A DNA stretch of 64,000 nucleotides from Capitulum mitella. Taxonomy: Eukaryota > Arthropoda > Thecostraca > Pollicipedomorpha > Pollicipedidae. Below the pieces are notes generated by a model, which was given only the letters and a program-made list of their open reading frames with translations, had not been told where the DNA came from and made no database searches. The position numbers were made by a program, and so were the translations under genes. Each line of letters begins with the position of its first letter. The first letter of the stretch is position 1. The DNA lies in assembly GCA_030062745.1 (NCBI GenBank), contig CP099841.1, positions 29,205,398-29,269,397 on the forward strand. Reading direction: 5' to 3'. This document shows, in pieces, positions 47,748-60,109 of the stretch.

Positions 47748-48487
47748 TGAGCATCGTCATTGTTACACCAAGGGCGGATCCATCGACTCCGTTTGGGCAG
47801 GGAGGGACAAACCAGAGTTTCCTGGGTATGGATGGTAGGTCAGCGAGTCGTGGACCGGCAGGAGGTGGCCATGGCCGAGATGCCCCCTCCCCGGAGCCGG
47901 CAGTGTGTTACATTGGTCGTACGTGTTGGCGTCCCCGCGGATTCCTGCAGCATTCAAATTATCGCGGTAGTCGAATATTCGCGTGACGCCAAATTCGGCC
48001 AGCCAATCAGCGACTAGTAAACGCCTGACCATCGGCCGGTGCGTGCGGGAGAACTAGAGGATTTTTCGCGCGAGACCGTCCGTCCAGGCGATTCAGCTGT
48101 CCCGGTGATTCCCGACTATTCTAGAAGTCTTATTTCTATACAGGGTGCGGGCGGCGGGGATGATGTCGAGAGGATGGCGGCACGTACTGTTAGTTATCAC
48201 GTCGTAGCAGATGGATATTTGTTGACACTGCATATATGTCTTGACTCACGCTGCACCGCACGTTACGTTTTAAGGGATTCTTTGCAATCCAGATTGAAGA
48301 ACTGGAAACAAAGCGACGTTTTATCAGATTGTTTTTCACACTCCTCTGCTTTTGCCGTATCATATGCTGGTATAATCTGCTTAAAACTCTGAATTCAGAC
48401 TTGAGACGTATGTTGAAGCCATCCGCAATAGGTTCTCGGCTATTACGGCCTCGCGTCAAAAGAAATAAAACAAGAGGTCAGTGGTCG
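47748..48487. other. No recognisable gene
   Basis: Short frames only, between hAT copy C and the LINE remnant. Confidence 0.45.
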
Positions 48488-50640
48488 TCAGTATACGCAA
48501 TTTCTGTCAAACATACAATGCAAGCAATCACTGTCATTTGAACAATTTAAAAAAAAACGTGCCCACAAGATGCGACAACACAACATACTGATGGACAGCG
48601 CATCACCCTTGATCAAGATTAGGTGGCGCCTCAGGTGGCGACCAAACAGGGAGATGGGGAGCCGCGGTAGGTGGGGTGGCAACGAGTTGAACTGTTGCGT
48701 AGCACGGCTGTAAAAATGTCTCCGACCCGTCTCCGTGCGAGATCTTGGTATATACAGACTGTCATATTCCCTTGGGGTGTCGGCTGGAAGTAGATCGTGA
48801 TTGTGAAATTTTACTGCGAAATTAGGAGCGTTGCGCAGATTTTTTGCAGTAACCAACAGAATCAGGTGAGTCATGCTGCCATTTAGTTTGAACCCGTTTA
48901 CGCGGAACTAGATATCAAGAGAAGCCAGGAGTTGTTCCATCGTAGCAACGTTTTGGAATGCAGACTTTTCACCACTGGCAAAAATCTGAATGTCGTCGGC
49001 GTACTGGACGACTACTAACTGCGCCCTCAGCAAACAGACCGAGGTCGTTTGCGAAGATGCATTACAACAGGGGGCCAAGAGGGGAACCATGGAAAACTCC
49101 GATGCTGTTGGGGAGCGGAGTCGATATTTTAAGGTTTCTCTGAGCGTCAGTGAGGCTGACACTCAGGGTGTGAGTACGGAGGAACGTCGAAAACCAAGAA
49201 ATGTCGATTTCGTGAAGTCGCAGTTTGGTCAAGAGCAAAGAGTGGTTTATCACATCACAGCATTTATCACATAACAGCATTTCCAACAGGCAAAGTAGGG
49301 ACATCACCCTAAGGTCGTTGGCAGATTGGTCAGATCTGGATATCCGGGCGGCTTCCGACGAGTGACGAGAGCAGAATCCGTGCTGACCTGAGGAAAGGAG
49401 ATGGTTCTGGGACAGGTAATTGTAGAGCTGTTGGTGGACGGCCCGCTCCACGATCTTGGCAAGGACAGGAACGATGGAAATCGGCCGGAAGCTGGATGGG
49501 TTAGTGGGATCTCCGGATTTAAAGATGGGATAAACGAGGGAATGTTTCCAGTAATCTGGGACATTAGAGAAGGAAATGCTGGAACTGATGAAATGCAGGA
49601 GCACCGTGCCGATCACATCAAAAGACATACATATAATGCGAATACTGACAACGTCCTCGCCGCAGGCAGCCGACCCGTTCATGCCAAGTGCGAATGCCCG
49701 CAGCTCAGACAGCGTCAAGGGCGCCAGGCTAAACGCACAGGCGCCAACATGTGGCAGTCGGCAAGGCAACTCCGGCGTCTCTCCATGTCTCTCACCATGT
49801 CGACCACGCGCGGCCCCACGCTAACAAAAAATTGAGTTTAATTGGTCCGGCGTCGCTTCGGGTTGTCTCGGTCGGTTTTCCCACCGCCAACGGCCGACCG
49901 AATCGCCTTCCTCATGGAGCATCGCCTGTCCTCTCGGATCCGTCGTTGGGTGTCATGGCAGGCGTCACGCCCGATGGGAGAAAGTACCGCTCTGTTAAGG
50001 ATTTTGCACTCGGCTGATCCCTGGTCAAGTACCGTCAGTGCCTCGCGGCGGCGACACATGATCACTTTGGTCTCATCAGTGACCGCTGGAGCACAGACAT
50101 TCCATATTTGCATAGTCCGCACGGAATCATGAGCGTCGATGATATTTAAAAACGTGTCAAGGAGCCTGTTTCATTTGAGTGTGACCGTCGGCGAGGAAAA
50201 CTCTAGATCCCAGTCCCCACATGAGGGATCATAATGAAAAGCGGTTACATCGATGCGGCAAAGGCGGCGACATTTGACAATGCGTTGCGGTGGGCGAAAA
50301 CGAAGCACGTCTATAGACAAAAGTACCAATTTGTGTTGGTTAAAATTAAAAAAAAAAGATATTACAGCGTTTTACGAAGTGACGACAGTTCGTCATGATA
50401 ACATCCAACAGAGAGCCGGTGGAGTTCACACAGGACGCCACAGACTGGAACAGTGAATAGTCTGTCAGAGAGTTACACAGCACCTTTTTGGCAGGATTGC
50501 AGGTTGGCTTTATGAAATCAAAATTCAAGTCGCCGCAAATTAAGATTTTTGCCAAAAGATAAGCGATGAGTAAACGCTGATACTGGGCTTCTAGATCAGA
50601 GAAGTCGGCCTTAAGATCGGTCACCTTGCGTCTCTGGGAA
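48488..50640 (-). pseudogene. CR1/Jockey-like LINE, decayed
   Basis: Minus-strand blocks in the proper order. The endonuclease segment comes first, with AKILICGDLNFDFIKP and NSTGSLLDVIMTN (50350-50620). Linker frames follow, then the reverse transcriptase with WKHSLVYPIFKSGDP, SFRPISIVPVLAKIVERAVH and SSGQHGF (49062-49769), VVQYADDIQIFASG (48908-49162) holding the catalytic YADD, and a C-terminal YIPRSRTETGRRHFYSRATQ (48488-48874). Frameshifts separate the blocks, and the segment between YADD and the C-terminus is too short, so an internal deletion is likely. Non-LTR retrotransposon remains, inactive. Confidence 0.85.
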
Positions 50641-50649
50641 CGGTAGACT

Positions 50650-51505
50650 GTGCCTAGAATACACCGAATTCTGCTCAGGGGTGAAGTCAGGATTTTTTTA
50701 AGAGGGGGAAGAGGCGGATCTCAGTGTGGACTGAAATCATACCAAAACCGCCTCTCGCAAAGACGATGTGCAATTTTCACAGAAATGAGGGCCTAAGGCG
50801 GGGGGGGGGGCCGTTCCCCCTGGTTGCCCGTGTTTCTGCTATCAGGCCTCACCAAAACCCACGAGGTCTCGAGCTTGCTGTCTGGCTTCGCTTTCGTGGT
50901 TTGGCTAAACTGATCCACTCTCTGATGCGGTGATTCAGATTTTCAAAAAAGTGTGATGTCGGTGTGAGTAAGGGCGCTGACACCAGCTGTGGCGATTGCG
51001 GAGCTGTAAGGTTCATGAGGTGTTGAAGCTCCATATCATTAATATCGGGAAAGCATTACTAACTTGACCGCGGGGTCGGGCATTGCAAGCACCAGCGGGC
51101 GGAAGTTAAAAAAAAAGATTGGCTGGTGTGACACAGAGCTCGAATAATCAGTGTGGATCACTGCGGCGCCAAGTGGGAGCGGGGGGAGGGGGGTTAGAGG
51201 CAACGGTCATATTGGCGACGCCGTAGTATATGTGGTGCCGCCTCATGAAAATTTAGCATAATCCCAATGGCGATGTATGAAAGAAAGGAATCGAAAAACT
51301 CGCGCACCCTCCTCCCCCGTCTTGAATACGTGATCCAACACTGCCTGGGACCCTTTCATAGGTGTGTAAATGAGGAAAAAGGCTTCAATGATACATCACT
51401 TGTGCCAGGAAGACGAGGTTTTGCAGCATGCAGACCAGGCATAAACAGGACAAGAGGGCGCCGGCGGACCAGATGTTAGCGAAGCTCGTTAACCTCGCTG
51501 CCGGA
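50650..51505. other. No recognisable gene
   Basis: Probably further LINE 5' remnants at the left edge; nothing else recognised. Confidence 0.4.
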
Positions 51506-53067
51506 CAGGGGTGGATCCAGGATTTTGCCGGAGGGCCAATGGTCAGCCTTCCCCCTCTCAGCCGGGCTTTCCACATTCTTGGGGGGGGCTTTCATATATG
51601 AAAAATGGTCTGCTGGTGTTCAATGAAAGTAATTTAATGTATGTTGCATTTTTTTATCATATTAAGTAACCAAAAAAAAATGCAAGTAAGTCACTTCATT
51701 TGAGAAAATTTCGCGATTTGCTCCGCTACAAAGTAACAACGGCACAGCGGCAGCCAAAGGGATCGGGGGCACGGACCCCTTGCTCCCCCTCAGGCCCGCA
51801 TTTTTTGTGAACACCATTGCACGTTGTCTTGCCAGCAGGTGGTTTTCGTATGATTTCATTTCATTCCAAGCTCCGGGCCCCCTTAAGAAAATTCTGGCTG
51901 CGCCCCTGAATAATGGTAGGATTTTAGGTGGCTGGGTCCCTCCCTCTTTTTGAAATGTCGTATTTGTATATGGTCCACGAGCCCCTCTGCCCACTCCTAG
52001 CTCCTGGAGACTTTTGCTAGCTTAGATCAGGTACCCTCTTGCACTTTCAGAAGCAGTTTTAGTGGCCTCGGGCCGTCTGCCGTGTTAGGGCCCTTTAGTG
52101 GTCTCAGGTTCCTTTAACTGTTTCACATGTCCTTCGGGACGTCTCAGGCGCTCCTTTGGCAGTTTCAGGGGCACCTCAAGCAGTTTTATGGACACATCTG
52201 GCAGTTTCAGAGACACTCGAGCCATCTCGGTTTCCGTCCTGTCATCACCGGGGGATTTTCGCCGTCTAAGAAGTCCCTCAGGCAGTAACAAGGTCCCTAT
52301 CTGCCGTGACAGAAACAGGCAAGTCTCTCTCTGATGGAAGTCTCTACCGCTAGAGAAGCGCAGCTGACGATGCTCTAGGCCCTTTAGCCCTTTCATGAGC
52401 TGTCTGGACGTCCCAAAGTTTAATAGTTTCAGGGACCCCTCTGGTCGTCTCAGTGCCCCCTATTACAAGAACCTTTAGTAATGGGGGCCCCTGAGACGAA
52501 TGCTAACTAGCAATCGGACTGCTAGTTGGCATTCTCAAAGGGCCCCCTCTAGCAGTCTCAGTGGACCCTCTCTAGTCGTCTCAGGGGAACATTTTTGCCG
52601 TCTCAGGGGCCCTCTTGCAGTCGCAAAAGACCTTATGGCGATTTCAGGGCCCCTGCGCAGTATCATGAACCCTATGAACGTCTCCGGTGGTCTCCATGGC
52701 TGTATCAGGGGCCTTTCTGTGTTACATGGTGTATATCTGGCAGTCTTACGGCACCTCTAGACGTATCAGAGGCATTTGTTGGCTCTTCAGGGGCCTCACT
52801 GGTGGTCTCAGGGAGATATATTCCGTGCCAGGAGCCTCCCTAACACACTCAAGGCCCTCTGGTCATCCAGGGCTCCCACAGCGTCTCAGGGGTCCTCTTA
52901 TCGACTTTACCTCGCAGAGGCCCTCAGACCTTTTTTGCGGTCTGAGAGGCCATCTTGCCGTCTCGGGACCCATCTGACTATCTCGGGGCCCTCCGAGTGC
53001 ATAAAAAACCTTTAGATTTTTAAAAAGACCAGTGTAATCCATTTGGGGCCCCTCTCGAGGTTAAGAA
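51506..53067 (+). mobile_element. Old inner-type hAT copy, left part (D)
   Basis: Starts CAGGGGTGGATCCAGGATTT, the same start as the inner elements of A and B but without the outer element. It runs colinear with them through the GTCTCAGG-type repeats and stops abruptly at GAGGTTAAGAAG. The continuation of the same alignment is found at 61253. Confidence 0.7.
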
Positions 53068-53566
53068 GTGTTGGAATATTTTGTGTCCCTCTGCGCTTTA
53101 TCTCGTCTTCGACCGTCTGTTTGAGTCCTGGGGAGTTTCCAGCCCCAGTCTCGGGTCAAAGTAAGGCGTGACGCAACAATAGTGTATTTTCAAGGTACCA
53201 TAACTGTTCTAATTAATGATATAAGAGGCAGCGTGCCAGCAACAACGGTACTTTAAGACACACGCACAGATGCTAGACCAAACGGAAAAGGAACATCGTT
53301 CCAGCTAATACGCCCAACAGGGTTAGGTGATTAGATGATGAAGTCCCCAAAAATGAACATCGCTCCAACTATGTCTTACAGTTGCAGGGTTATGCACAAG
53401 GATTAACATAAGTCCCTACAGAGACCGAGTTTTTCCATTCTGGCCAAGTCAGAATGGAATTCGGCAGTGCTCTCGCATGTTTCCGACGATGGGTCCACTC
53501 CTATCGCACAGGCGCCCAAGTCTCGAATGCATGCCTCCCTACCGGCGGACGGGAGACTTTACACTG
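53068..53566. other. Unassigned sequence between hAT copies
   Basis: No gene recognised. It starts TGTTGGAATATTTTGTG directly at the break in copy D. Confidence 0.4.
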
Positions 53567-53574
53567 CTTTCGCG

Positions 53575-56311
53575 CAGGGGCGTAGCCAGGGTTCCGGCAA
53601 GAGGACAAATCGGATCAAGGGAACCCTGGTAACCAATGGGGCCCTCGCCAAGGGCGGATCCAGGATTTCGCCAAGGCGGGGGAGGGGGGGGGGGGCAATG
53701 GCCAGCGCGGGACCCCACTTTTTGCCCTTCAGATGCAAAAATTATGTAATTTCGCTTTTTTACCATGTAAAGTGACTAAAAAATTCAAATGCGTCACCTT
53801 ATTTGAAAAAATTCTGCGTTTTGTTCCCCAACAAACTAGCCGAAATATGACAAAAAAGGCAAGATTTTAGGCGGTTCCGATCCTCCCTCCATTTGAAATG
53901 TCGTGTCTGTATCTGGCCCAGGAGACCGTCTGTCCCCCCCAATCCCGTAGCTTCTGGGATTTTTTTGTCAGTTTAGTTTAGATTCCCTCTTGCAGTTACA
54001 GGGGAACTTTTGGTGGTCTCGAGCCGTCTGCCGTGCCACAACCTTCCATTGGTCTCAGGTTCCTTTAACAGTTTCACGTGTCCCGCGGGAAGCCTCAGGC
54101 GCTCCTTTGGCAGTTTCAGGGGCATCTCAAACAGTCTCAGGGACCCATCTGGCAGTTTCAGGGGCGCTTAAGCGATCTCGGGTTTCCTCCTGTCGTCCCT
54201 GGGACGTTTTTGCCGTCTAAGGGGCCCCCAGGAACTAAAAAAGGTTCTCTGTAAGTCTCTCTCTGCTGTGACTGAGGCACCTCTGGCAATCCTGTAGGTT
54301 CTTTGGCCGTTTCAGGAGCAGTCTGGGCGTCTCAACGTCTAGTAGTTTCATTGACCCCTCTGGTCGTCTCAAGGGCCACAGTTGCTAGAGACTTCTAGTT
54401 AGCAGTCTCAAAGGTTTTAGTGGATCCGTTGTGGTCTTGGGTACCCCTCTTATCGTCTCTGGGAAGCATTTTTACTATCTCAGGGGCTCTCTGGCAGTTA
54501 CAAAAGACCTTTTGGCAATTTGAGGGCTCCTGTTCAGTGTCATAGGCCCTCTGACCGCCTCCGGTGGTCCCATGGCTGTATCAGGGGTCTTCCTCGATTA
54601 CATGATGTATGTCTGGCAGTCTTTAGGGCCCCTTTAGCCGTAACAAGGGGCCTTTGTTGGCGCTTCAAGGGCCTCACTGTCAGTATCGGGGGACCTTGCC
54701 CGTGCCACGAGCCCGCTCATGACGCTCGGGGACCCTCTGGCCGTCCAGCGCCCCCATAAAACCCAAATATCGTCTCAGAGGACCTCTTATCGTCTTTGCC
54801 TTGCAGGGGCCCAGCGATCTTTTTGGCGGTCTCAGGGGTCATCTGCGGTATACGGGCCCATCTTGCCGTCTCAGAAACCACCTGACCTTCCCGGGGCCCC
54901 TGACAGCATCAAGAACCCCTCAAGGTTTCAAAAAAGCCAGTGTAGCCCATTTGTGACTCCTCTCGAGGTTGAAGTCACCGACAAATCTCCGTTCAGGGGG
55001 CCCTCTGGCTGGCCAAGGTCTTATGCCGTGCTAGGCATCCTCTTAAGTTCTTGTCGCCTCAGAGACCTCTCTGACACCTTAAGCGGTCTCATGGGCCCTT
55101 TGCCGTGTTGTGGCCCTTTTTACGGTCTCAGGGACCCTTTGTCGTGTTGGGGCCCGTTGGGCCCCAAGGGCCCTTCTTTTCATCTTAGGGACCATCTTAC
55201 CATGTCATGGTCTCATTAACCTTCCCGGAGGCCCTCTGACTACATCAAGGACCTTCAGCTTTTCACTGACAGGGGCCCCCTGGGGACTCAGTCCTCATCT
55301 TGGCCGTGTCTGGAGCCCTAAGAGCCATCTGGCGGTCTCAGGAACACTGCCGTGTTGGGGCCCTGTTGTGGTCTCAGGGGTCCTTTGGGAACTCCAGGGG
55401 CCCTCTAAGCGTCTCAGAGATCATCTAACCCTCCGGGAGGCCTCCCTGACTGCATCAAGAGCCCGTCATGTTCTCATAAAGACCCCGTGAAGCTCATACG
55501 GGGCACCTTCGAGGCTCCTTTTAACTCTGATAGGGGCCCCTTTTCAGGTATCAGGGGGAGGGGTGACCGCCCCAATGGTTCCCTATTTGGATCCGCACCT
55601 GGCCCTCCTGATCAGTGGGGCCCCATTGTGGTTAAAATTACTGTTGGTTTGTAAAGGGGTCCAGCTGAAGAGTAGACTGAAGACCCATGCTCGCCTGTAA
55701 AGGCGTTCCTGCCGATCTGGCGGATGCCGCTTATAGGTCGGCAGGAATATCTTCACGGGAAAGCAGGGACCCCTAAGTGACCGTTTAGGGGCCCCTGTTG
55801 ACCAGGGGGGTCACTGCCTGTCTGTAGAGGGCACCCTGTCCGCCTGTAAAGGGCCCCTCTCGACCTCTGGAGGCATGGGCAAGGGTTTTCTTCCAAACCG
55901 AAAGGAGATCCCTTCAGAGGTTGACAGGGGCCCTTTATGGGCTAACAGGGGATCCTCCCCAGACAAGCAGTGAAATCCCCAATAAGCTAGCTAAACGCTC
56001 TCTAAACGCTAGCTAAACGTCCTTAAACGCTCATTCAAACCAGGGGCCTCTCTCATAGTACACGAAGCCTTCTTGTACATTCGGGGTACGTTTTCTTTAG
56101 GTTCGTAAGCGTTCTTTAATGCTTAAAATATTCTTATTTTGCTTTAATTGTCCGTTTCGGACAGTGCAAGACGCCCTGCGGGCGCCTCACAATTTCCTAA
56201 GCACTGGGACTTTCGGCCCCAGGGGGACCCGTTCGGACGCCAGGGGGCCCCGCTTGGCCTCCAGGGGGGGAGGGCGGCATGGCCCCTTCCTCCCCCCTGG
56301 TTACGTCACTG
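53575..56311 (+). mobile_element. Nested non-autonomous hAT element, copy B (2.74 kb)
   Basis: Ends CAGGGGCGTAGCCAGG and CCTGGTTACGTCACTG. Flanked by CTTTCGCG (53567-53574) and CTCTCGCG (56312-56319), an 8-bp duplication with one mismatch. Nearly the same length and order as copy A. No transposase; the long open frames inside are repeat-driven. Confidence 0.85.
53649..55601 (+). mobile_element. Inner hAT-like element of copy B
   Basis: Ends CAAGGGCGGATCCAGG and TTTGGATCCGCACCTG; flanks GCCCTCGC (53641-53648) and GCCCTCCT (55602-55609). It occupies the same insertion point as in copy A. Confidence 0.78.
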
Positions 56312-56319
56312 CTCTCGCG

Positions 56320-56971
56320 GTACCGTGTTTACGCGTTCTCCGCCCCAGGCACCTATTGCGTGTGGTGGACTGTACCGCTACGCATGACGGTGGGCTGGTC
56401 GACGTCGGGCGCGGCTACTGAGTCTGTACAGCTTAGCCCGCAGAACCGCGCTCGAAAACGTAGTCATCGTGGAACACAGAAGTCGAAATTTACATGTCAC
56501 ATTCAACCCAATGGTCAAGCTACTAGCTGATAGGCACGTTGCTACTCGAGTTGCCCAGCAAACAACGGTTCGTGTTCACCGATCGTGATGCTGTGGCCCA
56601 GACGCTCCGGTTGCATCTGCACCAGTTCGATTTCACAGCCAACGCGACTGTAGCTGGTCGGCCCGATTGCAAGCCTGGTTTTGCTGCTGCTGCTGGAGGC
56701 CGTGCTGCCGTGCTGCTGAGCTGCCTTGCGATGAATTGTCTTGTCTTCGGTGTTGCTGCTAGATGCTCGATAAATGTCCTTGTCGGGCGGTCCGTGGCTT
56801 GAGCTCGGGTACTTGTCAGTCAGCGGCTCCGTGGCGCCGCGGCGCCGCACACTGTGTACGGTGTGGCGTGCCGGGCACGATGGTGCAGGACTAGGCGAAC
56901 TTTGCATTGCCTGCGCTCCGGCAGGTCGTGATCTCAGATGCTCCGGGAGGGGAATGCTGATTCGCGCGCGT
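56320..56971. other. No recognisable gene
   Basis: GC-rich. The minus frame 56542-56991 is open but resembles no family. It is the left flank of the foldback element. Confidence 0.45.
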
Positions 56972-57289
56972 CTGCGAACGATGTCTGTCAAGACAGCCCA
57001 CGCTCAGCCCACGGTCAGCCCAAACTCGAGACCCCTTTAAAATCGCCCAAAACGCGTTAGGAGATAAATGTTGACTAGCTGAGCTCATTGACACCATCAG
57101 ACGTCCATCGCATCTGTTACTTTGCACTCCAGAGCACAAAACACAAAACACCACAAAAATACCGCGGAGACAAATGTACATCAAAACCGCAACAAATAGG
57201 TACTCAAAATGTTCGTCTCGGACCGCTGAGTCTAAAAATGCGGCACACAACACATTTTAATCATAACATTTTGAGTTAGTGCGAAAAAT

Positions 57290-58650
57290 AACCGTTTTTT
57301 TACCCTGTGCCTTATTTCCCTTTGCATGGGACCCTATGGAACTGATTTTGGTGGACCCCTTCGATTTCGCCCATTTCTTCTACACTAATACCCAGAACCG
57401 TCATACACACGAAACCATCGTCAGAACTTCATCGCATTGATATCCACATGGTGAAATCGGGCTCCAAAAAATATAGGTCAAAAACACATTTTTTAATGTC
57501 ATTCCAAACCTAGGCAAACAGGTACTCAAAATGTTCGTCTTGTGCCGCAAAGTCCACAAATAGCGCATAAGTAACATTTCGACGCAAACTTTTCGAATTA
57601 TAGCGAGACGAAACCGTTTTTCCACCCTATGCTTTGTTACCCATTGGATTTAACATGGGACCCTATGGAACTGATTTTGGCGGACCCCTTCGATTTCTCC
57701 CATTTCTTCTACACTTATACCCAGGACGGTCATACACACGAAACCATCATCAGAAGTCCATCGCATTGATATCCACATGGTGAAATCGGGGTCCAAAAAA
57801 TATAGGTCAAAAACACATTTTTTGATGTTATTCCAAACCTAGGCAAACAGATACTTAAAATGTTCGTCTTGTGCCGCAGAGTCCAAAAATGACGCATAAG
57901 TAACATTTCGGCGGAGACTTTTCGAGTTATAGCGAAACGAAACCGTTTTTCTACCCTATGCTTTATTTCCCATTGGATTTAACATGGGACCCTATGGAAC
58001 TGATTTTGGCGGACCCCTTCGATTTCGCCCATTTCTTCTACACTAATACCCAGAACCGTCATACACACGAAACCATCGTCAGAACTCCATCGCATTGATA
58101 TCCACATGGTGAAATCGGGCTCCAAAAAATATAGGTCAAAAACACATTTTTTAATGTCATTCCAAACCTAGGCAAACAGGTACTCAAAATGTTCGTCTTG
58201 TGCCGCAAAGTCCACAAATAGCGCATAAGTCAAAAATGGCGCAAATAAGTAACATTTTGGCGGCTTTTTAACCCGGCGTTCCAACCTCTTAGAAGTTTTA
58301 TATAAGAAGGAATTTGAGTCAAAACTTTTTTATTCAACCTAGGCATAAGGTTAAATTTTTAGCGAGACGAAACCGTTTTCTACCCTATGCTTTATTTCCC
58401 ATTGGATTTAACATGGGACCCTATGGAATGATTTCGGCGGACCCCTTTGATTTCGTCAATTTTTTCCATACTGGCACCCAGTATCGCAATACACATGAGG
58501 CCATCATCAGAAGTCCATCGCATTGATATCCACATGGTGAAATCGGGCTCCAAAAAATATAGGTCAAAAACATTTTTTAATGTTATTCCAAACCTAAGCA
58601 AACAGGTACTCAAAATGTTCGTCTTGTGCCGCGGAGTCCAAAAAGTCCAG
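57290..58650 (+). repeat. Four ~330-bp subrepeats, left arm
   Basis: The anchor TCGCATTGATATCCACATGG recurs near 57430, 57760, 58090 and 58518. The third and fourth units are separated by an extra ~100 bp (about 58225-58350). Confidence 0.88.
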
Positions 58651-58710
58651 AGCGGAGCGGAGTCCAGAGCGCGCTAGTGCGAAACTCCCTTCCACTGCGC
58701 GGGTTAATGC

Positions 58711-59100
58711 TCAGTCTGGTTGTTTGGTGGTGATTACCAACATGGGAAACATTATCACGACTCTAGAGGGCTGCGAGCGTTCTGTTAACAGTCGCTCGTG
58801 GGTCCCAAAGGGTTCACAGTGCCTCCAGATAAATGATTTGGGTCGTTCCGGGTTCTCCTGGGCAAGTCTCGCGACAATTTTTCGGTCACCTTGCTTTGAT
58901 ATCGCCTCCTGACTGCAACTAAATTGAAATTCCTCACACATTTCTGCAAGATTTTGAGGCCAACAGTGGTTAGCATGCACGAGCCAAATGCCAATGGTGA
59001 AACCTGTAATGTTTAAGAAATACCTGTAGTCAAAAAGTTTTCGTTGAACCCGGTCTGTGAACTTGACCTTTAGATGGCCTGGTGCGGGATGTATTGGTTG
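58711..59100 (-). CDS. Outward-facing open frame in left arm of foldback element
   Basis: An open frame read from the spacer outward: LKVKFTDRVQRKLFDY, NITGFTIGIWLVHANHCWPQ, EEFQFSCSQEAISKQGDRKI, PSRVVIMFPMLVITTKQPD. The same frame is in the right arm. I do not recognise the protein. It may be a captured host fragment, or open by chance, since the opposite strand is partly open too. Confidence 0.2.
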   Translation of the reverse strand, partial: QPIHPAPGHLKVKFTDRVQRKLFDYRYFLNITGFTIGIWLVHANHCWPQNLAEMCEEFQFSCSQEAISKQGDRKIVARLAQENPERPKSFIWRHCEPFGTHERLLTERSQPSRVVIMFPMLVITTKQPD

Positions 59101-59146
59101 GCGTCGTGCGGCGGAGGGGCGCGGCAGCCTGGAGCGGGTGCTCGTG

Positions 59147-59570
59147 CCTGCGCGGCCGGCTCCCGCGCGTGCGTGCGCTGAGGTGGACGTGTGTCGGTGG
59201 CGCTGGCCCAAAAATCGGGGCACTCCGTACCGTGGCTTCTCCCGGGTAGGGCCAAAGAAGGTTCGGCAGATTACGAAGGGATTGCCTTGTGTCCGTGCGT
59301 GCGATCGCCCATGTGTGCCGGTGTGTTAGAAATTTCTTACGACATATTCCACTTTACGTGTTTGTGCGTTTATACTAGGATCCCGCGGGCAATCGATGGC
59401 TCTGTGGCCAGGGCGCTTGATTTGGGCACTGGCGTCGCAGATGCGGTCCCCCGGAACCGAAACATCTCAAGACGCCTCGAGGCCGGAAAGGCGGCCGAGC
59501 GGGAGCGAACGTGGCCGCCCTCAGCATCGGAAACTGGGGGAGCCGAGGCTGATACCCCACCGCATTTACT
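59147..59570. other. Foldback spacer
   Basis: GC-rich 424-bp unique centre between the arms. No coding or RNA signature recognised. Confidence 0.6.
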
Positions 59571-59639
59571 GCCGAGCACCCGCTCCCGGCGGCCGCACCC
59601 CTCCGCCGCACGACGCCAACCAATACACCCCGCACCATG

Positions 59640-60007
59640 GCCATCTAAAGGTCAAGTTCACAGACCGGGTTCAACGAAAACTTTTTGACTACAGGTATTT
59701 CTTAAACATTACAGGTTTCACCATTGGCATTTGGCTCGTGCATGCTAACTACTGTTGGCCTCAAAATCTTGCAGAAATGTGTGAGGAATTTCAATTTAGT
59801 TGCAGTCAGGAGGCGATATCAAAGCAAGGTGACCGAAAAATTGTCGCGAGACTTGCCCAGGAGAACCCGGAACGACCCAAATCATTTATCTGGAGGCACT
59901 GTGAACCCTTTGGGACCCACGAGCGACTGTTAACAGAACGCTCGCAGCCCTCTAGAGTCGTGATAATGTTTCCCATGTTGGTAATCACCACCAAACAACC
60001 AGACTGA
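59640..60007 (+). CDS. Outward-facing open frame in right arm of foldback element
   Basis: The mirror copy of the left-arm frame, identical in the portion I compared except HANYCWPQ for HANHCWPQ. It ends TTKQPD then TGA at 60005-60007. Not recognised; same caveats. Confidence 0.2.
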
Positions 60008-60109
60008 GCATTAACCCGCGCAGTGGAAGGGAGTTTCGCACTAGCGCGCTCTGGACTCCGCTCCGCTCTGGACTTTTTGAACTCCGCGGCACAAGACGAA
60101 CATTTTGAG

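Noticed and set aside
54719..55490. 166- and 126-codon frames in hAT copy B
   Set aside because: They run through degenerate GC-rich repeats, are not kept in copy A, and resemble no transposase.
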